From JANLYQ01 sp031365725 (GTDB lineage: Bacteria > Actinomycetota > Actinomycetes > JACCUZ01): DNA of 64,000 nucleotides. The position numbers and the translations under genes are program-made. Location: assembly GCA_031365725.1 (NCBI GenBank), contig JANLYQ010000010.1, positions 113,783 through 177,782 of the forward strand, in the 5' to 3' direction. The notes under the pieces are model-generated. The model was not told the DNA's origin. It did not search any database and saw only the letters and a list, made by a program, of their open reading frames with translations. Positions 52,817-61,170 of this stretch are shown here, piece by piece. Numbering within the stretch: position 1 is the first letter of the stretch; every line of letters starts with the position of its first letter.

Positions 52817-55693
52817 GTGGCCAAGGTCCGGGTATACGAGCTCGCGAAGGAGCTCGGGGTCGAGAGCAAGACCGTCATGGCAAAGCTGACGGAGATGGGC
52901 GAGTTCGTCCGGTCCGCCTCCTCGACGGTGGAGCCGCCCGTCGTGCGCAAGCTGCGGGACGCGATGCCCGCCGCGCCTGCCCCCGAGAAGCCGGCCAAGA
53001 AGGCCGCGGCCGCGAAGAAGCCGGGGCCGGCCGCCCCCGCTGCTGCCCCGGCCGAGTCCCCGGCTGCTGCGGCACCGGCGGCTCCCAGCGCCCCCGCTCC
53101 CGTCACGCCGGTCGGCGACGCCCCTGCGCGCACGGCCCCCACCCCCGGCCCGCGTCGGGTCGAGGCGCCGGCCGCTGCGGCCGCTCCTGCCCCCGTGGCT
53201 CCGGCTCCGACAGCACCCGAGGCGCCCGAGGCGCCAGCAGCACCTGCAGCCCCGGCGCCCGCCGCCGAGGCCGCTTCTGCCGGTGACACGGCCACCCGTC
53301 CCGGGTCCGCGGCCCGTCCGGCGGGTCCGCGCCCGGGCAACAACCCGTTCACCTCCGGTGGCTCCAGCGGCATGGGCCGTCCCGCCACCCCGCGGCCGGG
53401 CAACAACCCTTACTCCACCGGCGGCGCGACCGGCATGCCGCGTCCGGGCGCTCCCCGTCCGCCGGCCCCGCGTCCTGGTGGCACGTCCGGTCCCGGTGGC
53501 CCCCGTCCCAATCCCGGCATGATGCCGGCCCGCCCGGCGCCCGGCGTCGGTCGTCCCGGTGGACCTGGCGGTCCCGGCGGACGTCCGAGCGGCCCCGGCG
53601 GTCCCGGTGGCGCAGCCGGTCGCGGTCGCCCCGGTGCTCCTGGCGCCGGTCGTCCCGGCGGCGGCGGTTACGCCGGCGCGGGTGGCGGCGGCGGTGCTCC
53701 CGGTGCCGGTCGTCCCGGTGGTGGCGGCGGTGGCTTCGGCGGCGGTCGCGGTGGCGGTCCCCGACGTGGCGGCACGGCCGGTGCCTTCGGTCGCCCGGGC
53801 GGTCCGCCGCGCCGTGGCCGGAAGTCCAAGAAGCAGCGGCGCCAGGAGTTCGACAACATGGCGGCGCCCTCGCTGGGCGGCGTCCAGGTCCCGCGCGGCG
53901 ACGGCACGACGGTGGTGCGGCTGGCCCGCGGCTCGTCGCTGACCGACTTCGCCGACAAGATCGACGCCAACCCGGCGTCGCTGGTCACGGTGCTGATCCA
54001 CCTCGGTGAGATGGCCACCGCGACCCAGTCCCTGGACGAAGAGACCTTCCAGCTGTTGGGGGCCGAGCTCGGCTTCCAGGTGCAGGTCGTCAGTCCCGAG
54101 GACGAGGACCGCGAGCTGCTCGACTCCTTCGACATCGACTTCCTCGGCGAGGACTGGGACGAGGACCAGCTGGTGGCCCGTCCGCCGGTCGTCACCGTCA
54201 TGGGACACGTCGACCACGGAAAGACCCGGCTGCTCGATGCGATCCGCAAGACCGACGTCATCTCGGGCGAGGCCGGTGGCATCACCCAGTCGATCGGCGC
54301 CTACCAGGTCCACACGACCCACGAGGGTGTCGAGCGCGCCATCACCTTCATCGACACCCCCGGTCACGAGGCGTTCACCGCCATGCGTGCCCGTGGTGCC
54401 AAGGTCACCGACATCGCGGTGCTGGTGGTGGCGGCCGACGACGGTGTCATGCCGCAGACCATCGAGGCGCTCAACCACGCCCAGGCTGCCGACGTACCCA
54501 TCGTCGTTGCTGTCAACAAGATCGACGTCGAGGGTGCCAACCCGGCGAAGGTCCGCCAGCAGCTGACCGAGTACAACCTGGTGGCCGAGGAGTACGGCGG
54601 CGAGACGATCTTCGTGGACGTCTCGGCCCGTCAGGGCACCAACATCGACCAGCTGCTCGAGTCCATCCTGCTCACCGCCGACGCCGCGCTCGACTTGCGC
54701 GCGGTTGCCGACGAGCAGGCCCGCGGTGTCGCGATCGAGGCTCACCTCGACCGTGGCCGTGGACCGGTCGCGACCGTCCTCGTGCAGCGGGGCACCCTCG
54801 CCGTCGGTGACGCGATCGTGGCCGGCGACGCCTACGGCCGGGTCCGCGCCATGCTCGACGAGCACGGCGAGAACCTCGACGTGGCGCTGCCTTCGCGCCC
54901 GGTGCAGGTGCTGGGCTTCACCTCGGTGCCCGGCGCCGGTGACAAGTTCCTCGTCGCCGACGAGGACCGCATCGCCCGCCAGATCGCCGAGAAGCGCTCG
55001 GCCATGACCCGCAACGCGGCGTTGGCCAAGGCACGCAAGCGGATCTCGCTGGAGGACTGGCTCGAGCAGAGCAAGGTCGACACCCTCAACCTCATCCTCA
55101 AGGGTGACGGCTCAGGTGCGGTCGAGGCTCTCGAGGACGCCCTCATGAACATCGAGGTCGGCGACGAGGTGCAGCTGCGGGTCATCGACCGTGGGGTCGG
55201 TGCCATCACCCAGAACGACGTCAACCTGGCTGTCGCGTCGGAGGCCGTCATCATCGGCTTCAACGTGCGCCCGGCCGAGCGCGTGGCCGAGCTGATCGAC
55301 CGCGAGGGCGTCGACGTGCGCTACTACTCGGTCATCTACCAGGCGATCGACGAGATCGAGGCCGCACTCAAGGGCATGCTCAAGCCGGAGTATGAGGAGG
55401 CCAGCCTCGGCACCGCCGAGATCCGCGAGGTCTACCGGTCGAGCAAGTTCGGCAACATCGCTGGTGCGCTGGTGCGCAGCGGCGAGATGCGCCGAAACGC
55501 CAAGGCCCGTCTCATCCGGGACGGCGCCGTGGTGGCCGAGAACCTCACGATCGACTCGCTCAAGAGGTTCAAGGACGATGCGACCGAGGTCCGCGAGGGC
55601 TACGAGTGCGGCATCGGCCTCGGGTCGTTCAACGACATCAAGGTGGACGACGTCATCGAGACCTACGAGATGCGCGAGAAGGCCCGCGCCTGA
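52817..55693 (+). CDS. infB: Translation initiation factor IF-2
   Basis: A 958-residue GTPase that places initiator tRNA on the ribosome. N-terminal IF2_N domain (VYELAKELGVESKTVMAKL), then about 300 residues of Ala/Pro then Gly/Pro/Arg low-complexity linker (roughly 60-335), a second IF2_N (about 370-420), G domain with GHVDHGKTRLLD, DTPGHEAF and NKID, and domains II-IV to the end. GTG 52817 has AGGAG four bases upstream. The linker is typical of actinobacterial IF-2. Confidence 0.96.
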   Translation: MAKVRVYELAKELGVESKTVMAKLTEMGEFVRSASSTVEPPVVRKLRDAMPAAPAPEKPAKKAAAAKKPGPAAPAAAPAESPAAAAPAAPSAPAPVTPVGDAPARTAPTPGPRRVEAPAAAAAPAPVAPAPTAPEAPEAPAAPAAPAPAAEAASAGDTATRPGSAARPAGPRPGNNPFTSGGSSGMGRPATPRPGNNPYSTGGATGMPRPGAPRPPAPRPGGTSGPGGPRPNPGMMPARPAPGVGRPGGPGGPGGRPSGPGGPGGAAGRGRPGAPGAGRPGGGGYAGAGGGGGAPGAGRPGGGGGGFGGGRGGGPRRGGTAGAFGRPGGPPRRGRKSKKQRRQEFDNMAAPSLGGVQVPRGDGTTVVRLARGSSLTDFADKIDANPASLVTVLIHLGEMATATQSLDEETFQLLGAELGFQVQVVSPEDEDRELLDSFDIDFLGEDWDEDQLVARPPVVTVMGHVDHGKTRLLDAIRKTDVISGEAGGITQSIGAYQVHTTHEGVERAITFIDTPGHEAFTAMRARGAKVTDIAVLVVAADDGVMPQTIEALNHAQAADVPIVVAVNKIDVEGANPAKVRQQLTEYNLVAEEYGGETIFVDVSARQGTNIDQLLESILLTADAALDLRAVADEQARGVAIEAHLDRGRGPVATVLVQRGTLAVGDAIVAGDAYGRVRAMLDEHGENLDVALPSRPVQVLGFTSVPGAGDKFLVADEDRIARQIAEKRSAMTRNAALAKARKRISLEDWLEQSKVDTLNLILKGDGSGAVEALEDALMNIEVGDEVQLRVIDRGVGAITQNDVNLAVASEAVIIGFNVRPAERVAELIDREGVDVRYYSVIYQAIDEIEAALKGMLKPEYEEASLGTAEIREVYRSSKFGNIAGALVRSGEMRRNAKARLIRDGAVVAENLTIDSLKRFKDDATEVREGYECGIGLGSFNDIKVDDVIETYEMREKARA

Positions 55694-55707
55694 TCGCCTG
55701 ACGCCTG

Positions 55708-55755
55708 GATCTTGAGGCGACCCGCCGCCGTCGCGCGGCGTGTCGCCTCAAGATC
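55708..55755 (+). terminator. Long hairpin after infB
   Basis: GATCTTGAGGCGAC pairs perfectly with GTCGCCTCAAGATC (14 bp), with an inner CGCCGC/GCGGCG stem after a single mismatch. It begins 15 bases after the infB stop and ends 22 bases before the next start. Terminator or processing site between infB and the ylxP-like gene. Confidence 0.7.
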
Positions 55756-55777
55756 TGGCACTGGAAGGGGCCAGCGG

Positions 55778-56086
55778 ATGTTCACCGGCGCCATGGCGAT
55801 GGACCTGCTGCTGGGTGACGTTCACTCGCTGAAGGAGAAGCGTTCGCTCGTGCGGCCCCTGGTCGCTGAGCTGCGCAAGAAGTACGACGTCAGCGCGGCG
55901 GAGGCAGGTCATCTCGACCTGCACCGCCGCGCTCTCGTCGGGGTGGCGGTGGTCGCGGCCGACCGCGCGCACTGCATCGAGGTGCTCGATGCCTGCGAAC
56001 GACTGGTCTCCGGTCACCCTGAGATGGACCTGCTCGCGACCAGGAGACAGATCGTGAAGAGCACCGACGAGCTGGAGGACGAGTAG
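55778..56086 (+). CDS. DUF503 (YlxP-like) family protein
   Basis: A 102-residue protein: MFTGAMAMDLLLGDVHSLKE, KRSLVRPLVAELRKKYDVSAAE, and the HLDLHRRALVGVAVVAADRA strand match DUF503/YlxP, a small ferredoxin-fold protein usually between infB and rbfA. Function uncertain. ATG 55778 lies after GGAAGGGG. It follows a hairpin, so expression may differ from infB. Confidence 0.85.
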   Translation: MFTGAMAMDLLLGDVHSLKEKRSLVRPLVAELRKKYDVSAAEAGHLDLHRRALVGVAVVAADRAHCIEVLDACERLVSGHPEMDLLATRRQIVKSTDELEDE

Positions 56087-56088
56087 TC

Positions 56089-56541
56089 GTGGTGGACGCA
56101 GCGCGCGCGCGCAAGCTGGCCGACCGCATCAAGGTCGTGGTAGCAGAGACCCTCGAGATGCGGGTCAAGGACCCTCGCCTCGGTTTCATCACCATCACCG
56201 ACGCCCGGGTCACCGGCGACCTCCAGCAAGCCACCGTGTTCTACACCGTGCTCGGCGACGACACCCAGAAGGCCGACACGGCTGCCGCTCTGGAGAGTGC
56301 GCGCGGCGTGCTGCGCTCGGAGGTCGGCAAGCAGACCGGCGTACGCCACACGCCGTCGTTGGCCTTCATCGCCGACGGTGTGCCCGAGAACGCCGCGCAC
56401 ATCGACGACCTGCTCGCGCAGGTCGCTGCGGCCGATGCCGAGGTGCATCGCGCCGCGGCCGGGGCGACGTACGCCGGTGAGGCCGACCCCTACAAGGCGC
56501 CCCGCGTGCTCGACGAGGACGACGACAGCGACGAGGAGTGA
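56089..56541 (+). CDS. rbfA: Ribosome-binding factor A
   Basis: A 150-residue 30S maturation factor with the KH-like RbfA fold: ARKLADRIKVVVAETLEM, DPRLGFITITDARVTGDLQ, and the C-terminal PSLAFIADGV. Starts with GTG 56089 two bases after the ylxP-like stop. An acidic tail (DEDDDSDEE) ends the protein, and its stop overlaps truB by GTGA. Confidence 0.94.
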   Translation: MVDAARARKLADRIKVVVAETLEMRVKDPRLGFITITDARVTGDLQQATVFYTVLGDDTQKADTAAALESARGVLRSEVGKQTGVRHTPSLAFIADGVPENAAHIDDLLAQVAAADAEVHRAAAGATYAGEADPYKAPRVLDEDDDSDEE

Positions 56542-57422
56542 GACCGACGGATGACGGGCTGGTCATCGTCGACAAGCCGGCCGGGCTGAGCTCGCACGAC
56601 GTCGTCGCCCGGGTCCGACGGCTGGCGGGCACCCGCAAGGTCGGTCACGCCGGCACGCTGGACCCGATGGCCACCGGCGTCCTGGTCTGCGGGGTCAACC
56701 GGGCCACGCGGCTGCTCGGGCACCTGATGCTGACGGACAAGGGCTACGACGCGACGGTGCGCCTCGGGGCGACCACGGTCACCGACGACGCGCAGGGCGA
56801 GGTGGTCGCGACCAGTGATGCGTCCGGCGTCACGGCCGAGGCGGTCGAGGCGGTCGTGGCGACGTTGCGCGGCGACATCGTGCAGGTGCCGTCGTCGATC
56901 AGCGCGATCAAGGTGGACGGCCAGCGCGCCTACAAGCTGGTGCGGGCTGGTGAGGACGTCGAGCTGGCGGCACGGTCGGTGGCAGTGAGCAGGTTCGAGG
57001 TCGGGCCGCTGCGCGCGGCCGAGCTGTACGGCTCGGCGTTCGTGGATGTCGATGTGCACGTCGAGTGCTCCAGCGGCACCTACGTGCGGGCGCTCGCGCG
57101 CGACCTCGGTGCAGCCCTCGGCGTCGGCGGGCACCTGACGATGCTGCGGCGCACCCGCGTCGGGCCCTACGGTCTCGACGACGCACACACCCTGGATGCG
57201 CTGGCGGATCAGTTCGCGCTGCTGCCGATCGCCGATGCGGCCCGCGCAGCGTTCCCGGCGCGCGACGTCACCGAGGTCGAGGCCGTGCTCGTGGCGCACG
57301 GGCGGCCGTTGCCCGCTGCCGGGGTCGAAGGTCCGGTGGCGGTGTTCGCGCCCGACGGCAGCTTTCTCGCTCTCGTCGAGGATCGCGGTCCGATCACGAA
57401 GTCGGTCGCCGTCTTCGTCTGA
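56538..57422 (+). CDS. truB: tRNA pseudouridine(55) synthase
   Basis: A 294-residue enzyme making pseudouridine 55 in the T-loop of tRNAs. LVIVDKPAGLSSHDVVARVR, GHAGTLDPMATGVL with the catalytic Asp, TDKGYDATVRLGATT and CSSGTYVRALARDLG are the family motifs. The GTG start overlaps the rbfA stop. A 6-bp hairpin with a 4-base loop (57440-57455) follows. Confidence 0.95.
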   Translation: MRPTDDGLVIVDKPAGLSSHDVVARVRRLAGTRKVGHAGTLDPMATGVLVCGVNRATRLLGHLMLTDKGYDATVRLGATTVTDDAQGEVVATSDASGVTAEAVEAVVATLRGDIVQVPSSISAIKVDGQRAYKLVRAGEDVELAARSVAVSRFEVGPLRAAELYGSAFVDVDVHVECSSGTYVRALARDLGAALGVGGHLTMLRRTRVGPYGLDDAHTLDALADQFALLPIADAARAAFPARDVTEVEAVLVAHGRPLPAAGVEGPVAVFAPDGSFLALVEDRGPITKSVAVFV

Positions 57423-57439
57423 CGATCCGGTTGAGCTGA

Positions 57440-57472
57440 CACCGGCAGCCCGGTGCGTAGGGTCAGGTCATG
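57440..57472 (+). promoter_or_regulatory. truB terminator hairpin overlapped by the kynU promoter
   Basis: CACCGG-CAGC-CCGGTG (57440-57455) is a perfect hairpin ending truB. CTGACA (57436-57441), 16 bases, TAGGGT (57458-57463) resemble a promoter whose start point, 6 bases after the -10, is the ATG of kynU at 57470, so a leaderless message is likely. Confidence 0.55.
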
Positions 57473-58750
57473 ACCCCGCCAGACGAGCTGTCGGCCGCCC
57501 GCGCGGAGGCCGCGCGACTCGATGCCGCCGACCCGCTCGCCCATGTGCGCGACCGGTTCCGGCTGCCCGAGGGCATGGTCTATCTCGACGGCAACTCCCT
57601 CGGTGCGCTGCCGGCGCACGTGCCCGACGCGGTCCGCGATGCCGTCGAGCGGCAGTGGGGCACCGACCTGATCAGCTCGTGGAACACCCACGACTGGTGG
57701 CACGCGCCGCGCCGCATCGGCGCCCGCATCGCCCGGCTGGTCGGAGCCCGGGACGATGAGGTTGTTGTCGCCGACTCGACCAGCAGCAACCTGTTCAAGG
57801 TGCTTGTTGCCGCAGCCCGGCTCCGGCCTGACCGGCACACGCTGGTCATCGAGCCCGGTAACTTCCCCGCCGACCTGTACGTCGCCGACGCCGTCGCCGA
57901 GCTCCTCGGACTCAGGGTGCTGCGCATCGATCCGGCCGAGCTGGCCGCTGCACTGGCAGACCGCAACGTGGCAGACCGCGCACTGGCCGACGACCTTGCG
58001 GTGGCGACGTACTCCCACGTCGACTATCGCACCGGCCGGGCACACGACATGGCCGGCGTCACAGCAACCGTCCATGCCGCCGGCGCGCTGGCCGTGTGGG
58101 ACCTGTCGCACTCCGCTGGTGCACTCGCGGTGGACCTCACCGGGTGCGACGTCGACCTGGCGGTCGGCTGCACCTACAAGTACCTCAACGGCGGCCCCGG
58201 CGCCCCCGCGTACGTCATGGTGGCCCGCCGGCACCACGACGCGGTGCGGTCGCCGCTGACCGGGTGGACCGGGCACGCGCGGCCGTTCGCCATGGAAGGC
58301 GCCTATGAGCCGGCGCCCGGGGTCGACCGGATGCGCAACGGCACCCCGCCGATGCTCTCGTTGCTGGCACTCGACGCTTCCCTCGACGTCTTCGACGACC
58401 TGTCGATGACCGACGTACGCACCCGTTCGTTGTCGCTGACCGCGTTGTTCCTCGCGCTTGCCGACGAGGTGCTCGCACCGCGGGGCTTCGAGGTCGTCAC
58501 CCCGCGTTTGCCCGATCAGCGCGGCAGTCAGGTCTCGCTGCGCCACCCCGAGGCCTACGGCGTGGTGCAGGCACTCATCGCCCGCGGGGTGGTCGGTGAC
58601 TTCCGCGAGCCGGACCTGGTGCGGTTGGGTTTCTCGCCGCTGTATGTCACCCACGCCGACGTCGTCGCCGGGGTCGCCGCGGTCGCCGCAGTCGTTGATG
58701 CCGAAGAACACAGCGATGCCCGATATGCCGTGCGCAGCACCGTGACCTGA
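57470..58750 (+). CDS. kynU: Kynureninase
   Basis: A 426-residue PLP enzyme that splits kynurenine (or 3-hydroxykynurenine) to anthranilate and alanine. YLDGNSLGALP at the N-terminus, WNTHDWWHAPRRIG, STSSNLFKVLVAAA, DLSHSAGALAVDL, and GCTYKYLNGGPGAPAY with Lys237, plus WTGHARPFAME are the family motifs. No tryptophan 2,3-dioxygenase or kynurenine formamidase is adjacent; it stands alone between truB and Rieske genes. Confidence 0.93.
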   Translation: MTPPDELSAARAEAARLDAADPLAHVRDRFRLPEGMVYLDGNSLGALPAHVPDAVRDAVERQWGTDLISSWNTHDWWHAPRRIGARIARLVGARDDEVVVADSTSSNLFKVLVAAARLRPDRHTLVIEPGNFPADLYVADAVAELLGLRVLRIDPAELAAALADRNVADRALADDLAVATYSHVDYRTGRAHDMAGVTATVHAAGALAVWDLSHSAGALAVDLTGCDVDLAVGCTYKYLNGGPGAPAYVMVARRHHDAVRSPLTGWTGHARPFAMEGAYEPAPGVDRMRNGTPPMLSLLALDASLDVFDDLSMTDVRTRSLSLTALFLALADEVLAPRGFEVVTPRLPDQRGSQVSLRHPEAYGVVQALIARGVVGDFREPDLVRLGFSPLYVTHADVVAGVAAVAAVVDAEEHSDARYAVRSTVT

Positions 58751-58878
58751 GGACGACGCGGCGATCGCGCAGACCCAGAGTCCTCGTCCAGATCCTGGGA
58801 TCTTGGCCGGGATCGGTGGTGATTACTGACGCCGGTGGGAGCCTGACCGAGGTTCGGACCTTCGAGATCGGAGCGTCG

Positions 58879-59823
58879 ATGTCCACTGCCGGCGCCCTGC
58901 GCCTGACGACGTGGCACCAGTGGCTGTTCGCCCAGGTCGGGCAGTGGCGCTGGGTGCACGAGCTGGACGAGAGCGTCGCAGGGGTCGCGCTGCCGCTGTA
59001 CGACCGACATCGCGACAACCTGGTCGTCGAGCTGATGCACGGCGGTCGGTGGGCCGGTCACTCGTTGCACGCCGCCCTGAGCGATCTGCCGATCGGGTTC
59101 TGGGCGGCCGCGTCCGTCCTGGACGTCGTCGGACAAGACCGTGCGGCGGACGGTCGACGGATGGGACCGGCGGCAGCTCTGAGTGCGGCCGGGATCGCCG
59201 CTGCGGTCGCCACGGTCGCGACGGGTGCCACCGACTGGACCGTGAGCGACGGCGAGGACCGTCGGGTCGGGCTCGTCCACGGCCTGCTCAACCTGGCCGG
59301 CACCACGATCCAGGGCATGTCGCTGGCGGCCCGCCTCACCGGCCGGCGCGACACGGCCCGCGTCCTGGGAGCGGCCAGCATGGCGGTCACCGGGACGGCC
59401 GGGTTCCTCGGCGGCCACCTGGTGCAGGGCAGGGCTGTCATGGTCAACCGGGTCGCGACGACGTCGGGGCCGACCAGGTGGGTGCGCGCGGTCGAGGACT
59501 CGGCGCTGGCCGACGACACGCCCTTGGGCGTCGAGGTCGAGGGGCGGCGCGTGCTGCTCTATCGCAGCGCCGGCACGCTCTACGCGGTCGACGACCTGTG
59601 CAGTCATGCTGGCGGACTGCTCAGTCGCGGCCCGGTCGAGAACTGCGTCGTGGAGTGCCCGCTGCACGGCTCCCGGTTCGACCTGCGGGACGGCCAGATC
59701 GTTCGGGGTCCGGCCCATCACCCGCAACCCGTCTTACCCACCCGCCTGCGCCACGGATGGGTGGAGGTCCGGGGCTCCCTGCCCCGACCTCGCCGTACGA
59801 CGCCGACGACCCCCACCGACTGA
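58879..59823 (+). CDS. Membrane DUF2231-Rieske fusion protein
   Basis: A 314-residue protein. Residues about 45-195 form a DUF2231-like membrane domain (HSLHAALSDLPIGFWAAASVLD, helices to about 195), and 215-305 a Rieske domain with CSHAGGLL and CPLHGSRFDL binding a 2Fe-2S cluster. Probably an electron carrier at the membrane; partners unknown. ATG 58879 follows GGAG by 5 bases; an upstream ATG frame was not used because it lacks a ribosome site. The next gene is a second, soluble Rieske protein. Confidence 0.82.
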   Translation: MSTAGALRLTTWHQWLFAQVGQWRWVHELDESVAGVALPLYDRHRDNLVVELMHGGRWAGHSLHAALSDLPIGFWAAASVLDVVGQDRAADGRRMGPAAALSAAGIAAAVATVATGATDWTVSDGEDRRVGLVHGLLNLAGTTIQGMSLAARLTGRRDTARVLGAASMAVTGTAGFLGGHLVQGRAVMVNRVATTSGPTRWVRAVEDSALADDTPLGVEVEGRRVLLYRSAGTLYAVDDLCSHAGGLLSRGPVENCVVECPLHGSRFDLRDGQIVRGPAHHPQPVLPTRLRHGWVEVRGSLPRPRRTTPTTPTD

Positions 59824-59834
59824 GGAGCACTGCC

Positions 59835-60191
59835 ATGGCCTGGACCGCGATCGCCGACCTCGACCAGCTCGAAGAGGGCGACATGATGCTCGTCACCGAC
59901 CTCGGTGAACCGATCTGCGTCGTGCGTCTCTCCGAGGACGAGGCAGCCGCGGTGCACAACACCTGCACCCACCAGCAGCAGCCGCTCAACGAGGGCTACC
60001 TGCAGGACGACGACACCCTCATCTGTCCCGCGCACAACTCCCGCTTCGACCTGCGCACCGGTGAACCGCTCGGTATCCCCGCGGTCGCGCCCATCCCGGT
60101 CTATGCGTGCAAGATCGAGGACGGCGCCATCTGGGTCGACCCGGACCAGCAGCTCAACGACGCCGCGATCCCGCACAAGCCCTACCACTAG
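59835..60191 (+). CDS. Small soluble Rieske 2Fe-2S protein
   Basis: A 118-residue Rieske ferredoxin of the NirD-like/ferredoxin type: CTHQQQPLNEG and CPAHNSRFDLRTG are the two ligand boxes. It lacks membrane or signal segments. AGGAG precedes ATG 59835 by 7 bases. Could accept electrons for an oxygenase, or serve the membrane Rieske next to it. Confidence 0.85.
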   Translation: MAWTAIADLDQLEEGDMMLVTDLGEPICVVRLSEDEAAAVHNTCTHQQQPLNEGYLQDDDTLICPAHNSRFDLRTGEPLGIPAVAPIPVYACKIEDGAIWVDPDQQLNDAAIPHKPYH

Positions 60192-60227
60192 GAGTAGCGC
60201 CACGGCGCGCCCGTCTACCCTGGCGCG

Positions 60228-61160
60228 GTGCAGGTGTGGTGGTCCCTCGACGAGGTCCGGCTCGAGGGCGCGCGGTCCGTGGTGACCATCGGCAACTTCG
60301 ACGGCGTGCACCGGGGCCACCAGCGGCTGCTCGACGGTCTGGTCGTCCGCGCGCGTGAGACCGGTGCGAAGGCGGTGGTCACGACCTTCGATCCGCACCC
60401 CATGTCGGTCATCCACCCCGACTCGGCACCGGCCCGGCTCACCACCCTCGACCACCGGCTAGGCCTGCTCGACGCGGCCGGTGTCGACGCGGTGCTGGTG
60501 CTGCCCTTCGACCGGCCGCTCTCGCTGTGGGAGCCCGACGAGTTCGTGCAGCGGGTGCTCGTCGACGGGTTGCATGCGAGCGAGGTGCAGGTCGGCAAAA
60601 ACTTCCGCTACGGCCACCGGGCTGCCGGCGACGTCAGCAGCCTGCAGGCCGCCGGCGAACGGTACGGCTTCGCTGTGATCGTCCTGCCCCTAGCGGGAGG
60701 CGTCGCGCGCTGGTCGTCGACGTACGTCCGGCAATGCCTGGTCGAGGGAGACGTCACCGCCGCGGCCGACGCGCTCGGTCGGCTGCACCGGGTCGAGGGA
60801 CCCGTCGTGCGCGGCGACCAGCGCGGCCGTGAGCTCGGCTATCCGACCGCCAACCTCGAGCTGCCGCCGGGCACCGCGATCCCGGCCGACGGCGTCTACG
60901 CCGGCTGGCTCACCCGCGCAGAAGGCACCCGCGCACCGGCCGCGATCTCGATCGGCACCAACCCGACCTTCAACGGCACCCAGCGCCGCGTCGAGGCCTA
61001 TGTGCTGGACCGCACCGACCTCGAGCTGTACGGCGAGCACGTGGCGGTGGACTTCCTCGCCCCGCTGCGGGAGACGGTGCGCTTCGACGGCATCGAGCCG
61101 CTCCTCGTGCAGATGGCCAAGGACGTCGAGGCGACCCGGTGTCTGACCGCTCCGGCTTAG
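60228..61160 (+). CDS. ribF: Bifunctional riboflavin kinase/FAD synthetase
   Basis: A 310-residue enzyme turning riboflavin into FMN and FAD. N-terminal adenylyltransferase domain (TIGNFDGVHRGHQRLLDGL, VTTFDPHP, and GKNFRYGHRAAGD) and C-terminal kinase domain (GDQRGRELGYPTANLEL, SIGTNPTFNG). GTG 60228 lies 6 bases after TACCCT (60216-60221), again the leaderless pattern. It is in its usual place before rpsO-pnp, with an aldo/keto reductase inserted. Confidence 0.94.
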   Translation: MQVWWSLDEVRLEGARSVVTIGNFDGVHRGHQRLLDGLVVRARETGAKAVVTTFDPHPMSVIHPDSAPARLTTLDHRLGLLDAAGVDAVLVLPFDRPLSLWEPDEFVQRVLVDGLHASEVQVGKNFRYGHRAAGDVSSLQAAGERYGFAVIVLPLAGGVARWSSTYVRQCLVEGDVTAAADALGRLHRVEGPVVRGDQRGRELGYPTANLELPPGTAIPADGVYAGWLTRAEGTRAPAAISIGTNPTFNGTQRRVEAYVLDRTDLELYGEHVAVDFLAPLRETVRFDGIEPLLVQMAKDVEATRCLTAPA

Positions 61161-61170
61161 AGTGGGAGGC

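Noticed and set aside
53200..53860. Collagen-like protein from the Gly-Pro-rich stretch
   Set aside because: It is the linker of IF-2 in frame with both IF2_N domains, not a separate gene.
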